Source: Gymnothorax reevesii (taxonomy: Eukaryota; Chordata; Actinopteri; Anguilliformes; Muraenidae). Taken from it: a stretch of DNA of 64,000 bases. The stretch lies in NCBI GenBank assembly GCA_029721435.1, contig CM056576.1:66359876-66423875 (forward strand), given 5' to 3'. The position numbers and the translations under genes were made by a program. Each line of letters begins with the position of its first letter. Position 1 is the first letter of the stretch. Below, piece by piece: positions 55,901-64,000 of this stretch. The notes beneath the pieces are model-generated. The model ran no database searches, was not told the DNA's origin, and was given only the letters and a program-made list of their open reading frames with translations.

Positions 55901-56764
55901 TGTTTAACAGGGTTAAAAGTGAATGACACGGATATGATATTGCCAGTTCATCAGTGAAAGTATTCTGGACTAGCACTGGCAACAGGGTCCTTGTTCCCCT
56001 ACAGGATGACTTTGAGTTTAAAGTCCCAGCCAAGCACTTAGGAAACAAAAACTTCACTAAATCCTTCAATTCAGCTTTCGCAGTGGACGAGGCTTCACTC
56101 CACAAAGGAAAATTATAAAGCTGTACGCTTTGTGTGCTGTTCTGCGATACAGAAGAACCTCGTCATTGTGGACAGGATGAGGGACGAGAAATTTGTGAAA
56201 AGAGAAAAGCTGGGAATAAGTTTCTGGAGCACAAGAAATCCCATTTTCACTAGTAAGCCGACAGCAAACTGACAGCATTCAAAAGAACAACTACACGATC
56301 CTTACTTGCAATTGCTACGGAGCAGATGACTGCACTGACTGTTTTGGAGCTGATATTTCAGTCTGTGATGTTCGTAGGCTGTGAGTATCTACCTATGAGA
56401 GGAGAGGCGCACCATGACAGAGTGTTTTGGCGGCTAATGCAGAAATGAAGCTATGTCCTGCCTGCTGCTCGTGAGTGGCTTCTCAGACAGGACAACTGGA
56501 TGTCAGACAGCATCCAAAATGAAATTTTACAAGTTTTTGCATATCCAGCACCCAATAGATGTTGCTCATCCTCAGCAGCCTATCATGAATATTGTGCTAC
56601 TGCGAAGCACTTATATGACGTCATTAGACTCTCTCTCAGCACCCCCTACTCTGACTGAGTTCCCGTGTCCCAGCAAATAAACTCAGATTTTTGGAGATCT
56701 TTACCATCAAATCATGTCATATCAAGCTGAAAATTTAGATATGTAAAAATACCATGCTCAGGAT
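52971..56764. other. long stretch without recognised genes
   Basis: Contains GCTAGC-rich text near 53010-53160, GC-richer islands at about 54240-54440, 54780-54950 and 55290-55440, and a few open frames of 60-150 codons without recognisable domains. The GC-richer islands may be exons or element ends; I cannot assign them. Confidence 0.4.
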
Positions 56765-56789
56765 CACAGTAGGAGGTAGGTGACCCCTC

Positions 56790-57165
56790 GGCAAACGGTA
56801 AAACTTATTTCAGACCGCCTGATTATGACAAGCCTGCACCCTTCTGCCCGATTCCGATTTCTGTCTGTGCCCGTCTTGATTTTTTTGCCTCCTGTTACTA
56901 CCTTTGTCTGTTCGACCACGATTCCTGTCTTTTGCTGCTGTGGCTTACAAAGTTTGATTCTGGACACTCAACTCTTTCACTGCTTAATGATTTGGTGCCA
57001 CACTCTGTGCTTTTCTGGCTTTTGAACCACTGCCTGTTTTTGGACTGTTTTTGCGTTGCCCTTCTGTACCGTCACTGTGATCACCATGCTTGGAGTCGGA
57101 CTGTAATAAAGACCAGGATTTTGCGTTTTGGACTAATCTCTTTTGGTTCCAGATATAACAGTACG
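56790..57165 (+). mobile_element. 5' LTR region of a gypsy element
   Basis: Pyrimidine-rich text with repeated GTTTTTGGACTG / CTGCCTG phrases, an AATAAA signal in GGACTGTAATAAAGACC (57099-57115), then CTCTTTTGGTTCCAGATATAACA. This matches the R-U5 layout of fish chromovirus LTRs. Gag follows within 20 bases. The left end is not defined, and the primer-binding site is unclear. Confidence 0.5.
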
Positions 57166-57176
57166 TTCTGACGAAG

Positions 57177-58015
57177 ATGGATCCAGCAAGCAGTCAGCTG
57201 CAATCCACTCTGGAGCAGCAGGGAGCCATCATCAACTCCCAACAACAACAGCTCCTTGCGGCAATGCAGGACCTGCAGACCCTGTCCCACAGTGTGGTGA
57301 ACCTGGCCGCCTCCGTGCAGGCCAGCCAGCTCACTCCTGCTCCCATACCACCACCTGCTTCCGTTCCTTTTGCTCCTCCTGCTCTGTCGACTACCTCCTG
57401 AGAAGTTTGCGGGCAAACCTGGCAACTGCCGAGCCTTTCTGACACAGTTTTCAGTCTGCAGCCCAGCACCTTCCCCACTGAGCATCACTCAACGGGAGCG
57501 CTAAGCAGTGGGAGACCGCAACTTGGGAGGCGAAGCTACCCTGCGTCCAGTCAGCGGACCTTCTGGCTAAGGAGATGAGGCGTATTTTTGACCGATCCAA
57601 TCATGCACATGTAGCTGGGACGGAGATCCTATGCATCCATTAGGGGGCCAAGTCTGTCTCAGACTATGCCATCGATTTTCAGACCCTTGCCACTAACAGC
57701 CGCTGGGATAAGCAGGCCCTTTAAGATGCCTTCCTCCACAGTATGTCAAAGCGTCAGGGACAAGCCCCTGAACCCCTACAGGCCCAAAGACTTTGACCAG
57801 CTTGTCAGCCTGGCCATTCGAGTTGATTCTTAGCTGGAGGAGCGTAGACGGGTTAGCCACCCTAAGCCGCCTCAGTTCCAGTCACAGCCTGCTTTTCTGA
57901 GCAAGTTGCCACCGTCTTCAGGGGATTCCCGCTTTTCTAAATTCCTTTCAGAACATGAGCCAATGCAAGTGGACCGAGCCAAACTGTCCAAGGAGGAGCG
58001 AGAACAGCGCATAAT
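57177..58015 (+). pseudogene. gypsy (chromovirus) gag relic
   Basis: Starts MDPASSQLQSTLEQQGAIIN, followed by a Gln-rich coiled coil, a Pro-rich linker (TPAPIPPPASVPFAPPA) and then, through stops and shifts, FSLQPSTFPTEHHS, FRPLPLTAAGISRPF, DFDQLVSLAIRVDS, LEERRRVSHPKPPQFQ and PMQVDRAKLSKEEREQRI. This order (MDPAS start, capsid, SLAIRxD, MQVDR-A-LS) is characteristic of fish chromovirus gag. It breaks off right before the expected zinc knuckle. It could be a relative of the minus-strand chromovirus at 25-29 kb. Confidence 0.75.
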
Positions 58016-58020
58016 TTGTT

Positions 58021-58959
58021 TGCCAAACTAACATTTTCAATCATCACCGTTGTTAGGTGAAAAACTGCTGACTGTGGCGTGAGAATGTGATATGCCACTA
58101 AAAAGCATAAGTCGACTTGACGGGTATGCGATGTTGAATAACGCAGATTTAAATGCACCAAATTAGGCATCCAAATGAATGACTGTTGTCTTACCTTAAC
58201 AGGGAGAACTAGCAATGCCTGATAGTGTGGTGTGTTGTAAATTTAGAAAATGACTGAGAACAAGCCAGGACTAATAATGTTTTTAAAAGGATGCATCTGT
58301 GCCCCCCAGTTTCCAGTTTTCAAACTGGCCCTGGGTCTAGGGTAATAAAATCAACAAATTTGTGCTTTTTTTTCCTTAATACTTTGTTTTTATATGTTAT
58401 TGGCTGGAGGGTTATTTTCATCTCAATTTTTTATGCTGTGTCCACTATCAATTGACTGTTGAGTCCAGTGACCTGCTGTCCGATGTTCAGAGGGCCATCA
58501 ATAATCTCACCCTATCTCGATTGTTCTCAAGCTGTTAATGTTTGAGTTTGCCAATTTGTCTGAGCAACCAAGACTAATACATGACCTGTAATGATTTAGA
58601 AATAATAATGACTAAGTGGTTGTTTTTTGGCTACAAGGATAAAATCAATGTGACACTGTAAGGATGGCAATATACAGTAAAAGCAAAAATTCAAAACATC
58701 TGTTGACTCCCATCTCTCTTGGATTTTTTGCATTTGGCTGGAGTATCGCAATCCTTACAGTGTCGCTCTGCTGTGCGTCATGCCAAACAACACCCTTTTG
58801 CCATGACTATATTCAGAATATAGAACTAATTCTCATGCCTTATTGTTCAATGAGCTTTGCAAGCTACTGCCCACATATCTGTGCCATTTCATGGGGTACA
58901 TGAGTTCAGAATTTAAAAAGACATCCGCAGGCTATTTACATTTTACATTTTGATTTATT
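58021..58959. other. gene-free stretch
   Basis: No recognised feature. Confidence 0.5.
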
Positions 58960-59135
58960 TGCGGAACAAAACGCCTCATAACTTTAAGATGAAATTTGCA
59001 ACAATGCTATTGAAAATAAATTTTACAGTCATTCTTCCAATAAATCTTAGCAAATGTAGCTAGTCAGGCAAAGTAAAATGCGAGAGGAATAGATAATTAA
59101 GCACTGAAAGGTGAGGTTACTGAAGGCCTTCTCCA
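58960..59135 (+). repeat. dispersed repeat D, copy 2
   Basis: Matches 44800-44990 over phrases such as AACAATGCT-TTGAAAATAAATTTTAC and TTCTTCCAAT. Family not recognised. Confidence 0.55.
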
Positions 59136-60717
59136 TATTTTCGGTTGGATAGCCCAGTCTAATATACAGTATGAATCTTTAAAGTTGCCAATGACTTTAT
59201 TTTTCACCTCAAATATTTATTTTGTGCTCTCATTTATCATCATATGACTGTGAAAACAGAAAATTTAAATATGGCATGACAATAAAGTCCAAGCTAGAAA
59301 AAATGCATAATGGAAAGCCATGAGATATCACAAAGCCTTATTTTAGCCTCCAGGAAAGCAGTTGCTTTGAGATGCGGGTCATTTGAGGCTTGACCATGTA
59401 TCCACTTTTCACATTGACACATAACCTACCGTCTTTAATGGACTCAACTGCAATAAGCTGTTTGGACGTAACACTCTCCCCATCCTCCACACTTCACTTT
59501 CACATGCCATCTATACAGACAATAAAGGAAAGAAAAGTAAAGTGAGTTCCTTTGATTGTTGCACTGGTGCCGCAGGAAAACATGTAAAGGAGCTATTTTT
59601 AGTGAATAGAAGGAGATACCTTGCACCCAGATTGAAACAGTCCACAAGGAAGACATTTTGATATATTGGCATTTTAATTTTCGAACTTAAATGAAAAAGT
59701 TCGTAAGAGGTCATGTAAAATCAAAAAACAGATTTTGATGCAGCTCAATAATCTGTATCAAAACCTTATATTTGTTTTGAAAAGAAAAAAATGTTTTAAA
59801 AAGTAAGTAAAAAAGTAAAGTAGAAAAAAGTAAGTAAAAAAACACTGCGAAATGGTTGGTTCATCAGTACTTATTTTCATTAATTTCATTAATTTGTGGG
59901 TTTGTACAGTTTTGCAGCAAGGTATCCAAATAATGTATACAGAACAAAGGTTACACAGAATCATTCACACACACACACACAAAGACGCGCAGCTATGCAG
60001 TGCATTTTATTTGTAATGCTTATCAGAATTCCTTTAAGGCAGATTACTTGCAGTAATTGCTTTGATTTCCGGTGATAACATGCATAATTAAATAATAAAT
60101 ACAACATTTAAAAGCATATTAGAGAAGTGTTTATCAATATGTGGAGAGTGCTGTTCTCGCTGGATTTAGCATTGGTATCACAGAACTGCCATCACGTCTA
60201 AGTTTAGCAAGCAGCTTCCCAGCTGTCCACTAGTAAATGGGCCTAAAGTCAGGTGCTAAGCTGCACAGTGAAAGTGCAGCTTACTGAAGTAACACAGGGC
60301 ATGGTTTCAGTGCTACCCTTAAGCCACTCTAAAATCAGATGTATAAACGAAGTCAAGTAAGGCTTTTCATTGCAAGATCGTATGGCAAAGGTAGATTAAG
60401 AGCAGAGAAATTCTCCAGAGAATTGTGCCTGATGCTAGAATGTGATCAAGACCTAAGTGATCTTTTGAGGTTCTTGGGGTCACACACAAAGTAGCCTCTA
60501 AACAAACAAGGCCAGAGGGAAAACATAATCACCGGAGAAGCAAAATGAATCAATGTATATTGGGAAGCTTGCAGCCATGTGCCCTGAGATGCCAGTGATC
60601 AAACTGCGGTACAAAGAATATGTAAATAGTTCGACTGCTCGAACACAGTAAAGTAACAAAATAGGCAAAAATTAAACAAAATTTTTTAAACGTTTAAAAT
60701 TTTCAATTGTTGTATTT
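59136..60717. other. gene-free stretch with a CA microsatellite
   Basis: CACACACACACACA at about 59967-59982; T/A-rich elsewhere. No domain or element end recognised. Confidence 0.5.
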
Positions 60718-60850
60718 AGGGTCCAAGTACTAAAACTACCGGGATCCAGTTGTTTTTGTTTATTATTATTATTATTATTATTGGGGCACCAAGCAGTGAA
60801 GCTGCAAGAATCATATTGTTTTGTTGCGCATATTATTATTTTTAATAGTT
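60718..60850 (+). repeat. ATT microsatellite between two related repeat heads
   Basis: GGGTCCAAGTACTAAAACTA and GGGGCACCAAGCAGTGAAGC look like two diverged copies of the same head, each followed by TTGTTTT and ATT runs. A fish repeat starting GGGTCCAAGCACTGAAA has this form. Confidence 0.35.
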
Positions 60851-61584
60851 AATGGCTTGTAGCTGTTAGAAGGTACGCTGAAAACTCATGCAATGTGGCT
60901 GACTTGTTAAGAATAGCAACACTCCAATGAGTTAGGAAAGCACATCAAATGACCAAATGCTGGTGCTATAGTGCAAGGTCAAAGTTTTTTAACTTGGAAG
61001 GGCCATAGCTTTTGAATGTTTGGTTTTAAGACAGAAAAACAAAAACTGTTTGATGTCCCCCCTCCAAATGAACAAGAAGTCAATTTCTTAGCGCTTACTT
61101 AGATGTTCTATGGTGTTAAATTTTGCTAAAAAAAACAAACAAAAAAAGTCAAGAAACTTTGTCTGACTTATGATTCATGACTTTAACGCGAAACATGGTA
61201 ATTTCCTTAGTCCCACTATTGAATTACGAAGGAAAAGTTCATAAGTTATAGACGGCCATGTCACTACCCTCTTGTGAATACCACTGGTTTCCCTACCGAT
61301 TCAGCAAATTGCGAGTCAGTCAGAAGTATGCTGCCTTTGATCGGTTCGTGGCTTGGGTATTTGCTCCTCCTCGACTGCCTCTAATTTTGTGGTTATTTCC
61401 TAATCACCATGTGACTTGAAAAATCCCAGTTAGGGGTTTAATACAAGTTTCAAGCTGGATTGTAAATTTGTCTTTTTTGTTTAAACCCAGTCAGTATTCC
61501 TGGCAGAAACTCTTCATCTTCAATCAGTGTTGTGTAATCTTTAATAGTTGAAACTCTCTGTTTTTATTAATTTTAATGTAGTCT
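60851..61584. other. gene-free stretch
   Basis: No recognised feature; may be the body of the GGGTCC-type repeat. Confidence 0.4.
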
Positions 61585-61588
61585 TTAA

Positions 61589-63042
61589 CCCCTCTGTGCA
61601 GATGTAGATGCCAGCGGACATGGAGCTGCAAATTTATGCATGCAGTTACACTATTTTATCACTAGATATATATATCCTGTATATTGAATATTCACAACCA
61701 AGCCAAACTCGAACACGGTTTATGATATGGAGAAGTTGAGTTCCATCTGTGTTTTTCAGGAGTTGCATGGATTAAACCCCTCAGCTAAGCCTGATGTGCA
61801 CACTGCTCAATATATTTGCCCAAAGTATCTATCCAGCAGTTCAAAAAAATAATGTATTGCAACAGTAGAAATCTTTTTTTTTTTTCTGTAGTTACCACTT
61901 CAGCTACAGTAAGCCAATGGAATTTCAATTTGTTGTAAAGAAAAATCAGTTTTCCGAACCAAAAATTCCACATGGTCTTGATACTATGTCATTCTACTAT
62001 CATTTATAGTCATCACATATCAAAAACACGCAGTTCCCTACCGTGGATTTACGCGTAGATTCCTCCATCGACAAATTCAGTGCTCTCTTATATCCTATTA
62101 ACTACCCCTGTTGATCGCCTATCACTCAATGACTTACTAAGACTTATCTGTGTAACTGCACACTTATAGTTCACGCCCACGTGAAACTTCCCCATAATGA
62201 TGTATTGATGGACATTTCTTATCCAATTCCAGAGAAAATAAACTTTTCACAGTAACTGAAAGATCGATTGGACAATCAGAAATGTTTACAAGCCTTAACG
62301 TTACAGCAAGGTAGGTTGTATTCTCTTAATGTTGTGCACAGTGGCGCAGCAGAAAATGGCACGATTTAAAGAAAAAAACACATCCAATGACAGCATGACG
62401 TGTTCAGTTAAATTTCCAGGATTTAATTAAGGTATTGACATGGTCAATGGGAATTATTCTGAATGAAACAGGACTGGATGGTTCCTTCGACTGGACACAT
62501 CTGTCTCTGGAGGGAGGATTTAATGAAGAAATACTGCTACTGCTACTGTAGTAGCATTTTTTTTCTGAATGTGGCTTTATGTTTTGGAATTTATACCGTA
62601 GTCAACGAAATTGAATGCCAAGGTTTTGCCATGTTTTATATGCCAACAGCTCAAGCACTTTGGTAGACCCCCAGTACGTTCATTGCACCATTCTGTTCAA
62701 TCTAGGGTAGAATACTGCCTGATCTTTCTTGATAGTGGAATGTCTGTTCTGTTATAATGAGGTATATTTCAGATATCACTGAGTTAATGAGTCATCCTTG
62801 TTCCTTATAAGATGTGGAATATGTTTATATAAGGTTGCAAGCTTTTTTTTTTACAGGGTTAATGTTCTGTTCATTTAATGAATATGTGTGCTGGCTTGTG
62901 GGACTCTGGAGAAGAATTGACAATATTTTAAACTTTATCATGGAGAAAAGGCATGTTTTTGGAGAGGTTACTGGTGACCACTGATGTCCAACTGCACCTA
63001 CACTATATTGATAAACTCATGCTAAATTCGACCAGAAAATCA
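61589..63042 (-). mobile_element. piggyBac-like element, copy 4, truncated by a LINE
   Basis: Starts CCCCTCTGTGCAGATGTAG after TTAA (61585-61588) and follows the reverse complement of copy 1. Shared phrases include AGTTGCATGGATTAAAC and GGAGAGGTTACTGGTGACCA. It stops at ACCAGAAAATCA (63042), where a CR1-type LINE begins; the remaining ~500 bases are missing from the window. Confidence 0.8.
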
Positions 63043-63573
63043 GTGGGGGATAGTGGGGGACTCAATATTTAGAGGAATAGATAGCTTAGTCTGTTCGCGT
63101 GACAAGGAGTCTCGTACGGTGTGTTGCCTGCCTGGTGCCCAGGTAGGAGACCACTTGGGGCGTGCGGAAAAGCTCCCGGCCAGAGCGGGGAGGGATCCAG
63201 TTGTCATAGTCCATGCTGGGACAAATGACATAGGTAAGGGTAGGATTGAGGTTCTGCAAGGCAAATTTGTGAATTAGCTGAGAAGCTTAGGAGCAGATCC
63301 TCAACAGTAGTGTTCTCCAGGATTCTACTGGTACCACGTGCAAGCAGAGGTAAGCAGAAGTTTATCTGGAGGTTTGACACCTGGCTACGAACCTGGTGTA
63401 GGAAAGAGGGGTATAGGTTTATGAGGCACTGGAACTTTTTCTGGGACAGGGGTGACCTGTTCAAGCCTGACGGGCTGCACCTGAACCGCAGGGGTACCTT
63501 TGCACTGGGCCAGCGTATGTTGAAGGTAGCACAGGATTATTTAAACTTGGGACTTGGGGGGCAGGGAGGTTAG
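63043..63573 (+). pseudogene. CR1-type LINE ORF1 with SGNH esterase domain
   Basis: Reads GDSIFRGIDSLVCSRDKES (catalytic Ser box), VCCLPGAQVGDHLGRAEKL, VVIVHAGTNDIGKG (GxND box) in a first frame to 63277. After a shift it reads FSRILLVPRASRGKQKFIWR, FDTWLRTWCRKEGYRFMRHW and DLFKPDGLHLNRRGTFALG (DGxH box). These are the Ser, Asn and Asp-His blocks of an SGNH hydrolase, the domain some CR1/L2 LINEs carry in ORF1. The start is truncated at the insertion junction, so the true N-terminus is absent. Confidence 0.8.
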
Positions 63574-63723
63574 TGAGTGTTACACATAGGGAAATGCAGA
63601 CTGCCCCGATGGAAGCTGACGGCGTAACATGCACTATCAATGTTTTACTTTTAAAGCAACAAAGCGTTGTGGGGGGCTCGAGGCGGCGATCACATGGGAA
63701 ATCAAGGGGGAAAAGCATTAGTA

Positions 63724-64000
63724 ATAACCTTAAATGTTTTTATTTAAATGCAAGAAGCGTAAAAAATAAATTTCCAGAACTTGAGGCTGCAGTGATCAGT
63801 GAGGGCTATGACATAGTTGGGATTACAGGAACATGGCTATGTGAAGAGGTTGGAGATGAATATAATGTAGAAGGTAATAAGCTCTTTAGGAGAATAGATG
63901 TAATAGGCGAGGACGGGGCGTAGCACTCTATGTGAACGAAAACATTAATGTATAGGAAATTCCCGAAATTGAACATTCTTTGTCCTGTGAAGATATCTGG
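63724..64000 (+). pseudogene. CR1-type LINE ORF2 endonuclease start, runs off the window
   Basis: Forward frame: NNLKCFYLNARSVKNKFPEL (Asn box), ISEGYDIVGITGTWLCEEV, where the usual TETWL with the catalytic Glu reads TGTWL, and GNKLFRRID. A stop follows EDGA at 63921. Upstream text from 63573 is open and in frame but is probably inter-ORF sequence. The remainder of ORF2 lies beyond 64000. The Glu-to-Gly change suggests a dead copy. Confidence 0.75.

Noticed and set aside
57081..57488. 135-codon minus-strand ORF opposite the gag
   Set aside because: It is the antisense shadow of the MDPASS gag and contains no recognised domain.
1..64000. CRISPR-like arrays
   Set aside because: No series of short identical repeats with regular unique spacers; the only regular tandem repeats are the 155-bp units at 26326 and microsatellites.

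Overview
This window looks like repeat-dense nuclear DNA from a ray-finned fish. I could not recognise a conserved host protein-coding gene anywhere in the 64 kb. The fish assignment is an inference from the mix of mobile elements: a Gmr1-like Ty3/gypsy element, a K02A2.6-like gypsy, a chromovirus, L1-Tx1 and L2/CR1-type LINEs, a tyrosine-recombinase retroelement, three Tc1-like transposons, hAT elements of the ZBED5/FAM200 kind, and a well-known fish repeat beginning AACCCCAATTC. Nearly every coding segment is broken by frameshifts or stops, so this is a cemetery of elements of different ages.

Layout. 0-2.6 kb: a tyrosine-recombinase element split by an L2 tail, its downstream direct repeats, and a LINE reverse-transcriptase fragment. 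3.3-7.7 kb: a minus-strand relic of a large, poorly described protein with a nuclease-like core, split by a 1.93-kb TTAA-flanked piggyBac-like element. 7.6-11.7 kb: a 5'-truncated gypsy element with a short 3' LTR. 12.0-16.8 kb: a Gmr1-like gypsy whose integrase lies before its reverse transcriptase. 16.85-19.2 kb: two joined Tc1 relics. 19.5-20.0 kb: an isolated LTR with a primer-binding-like site. 20-24.9 kb: AT-rich sequence without a recognisable gene.

24.9-29.3 kb: a minus-strand chromovirus split by a DUF4371-type hAT relic. 29.8-32.4 kb: a complete-length hAT copy with a perfect 8-bp target duplication. 33.0-43.2 kb: a four-level nest. A TTAA piggyBac-like element holds a hAT-like element, which holds an L1-Tx1 LINE, which in turn holds a solo LTR and a SINE fragment. 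44-48 kb: a LINE tail, a tRNA-like SINE head, a Tc1 relic and a fish DNA-transposon copy. 48.6-49.7 kb: a third piggyBac-like copy. 50.2-52.2 kb: a promoter-like inverted repeat, a 140-bp near-perfect hairpin and a LINE reverse-transcriptase ORF of 492 codons. 52.2-61.6 kb: mostly unrecognised sequence with one gypsy LTR-gag fragment. 61.6-64 kb: a fourth piggyBac-like copy cut by a CR1-type LINE that runs off the end.

The genes do not form a pathway. Their relations are those of insertion order, and several junctions can be read at base resolution. The least explained item is the minus-strand protein relic at 3.36-7.66 kb. Its acidic motifs fit a FEN1/XPG-like (PIN-fold) nuclease core followed by a cysteine-rich tail. 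I know the family only as uncharacterised proteins of fish and marine invertebrates.
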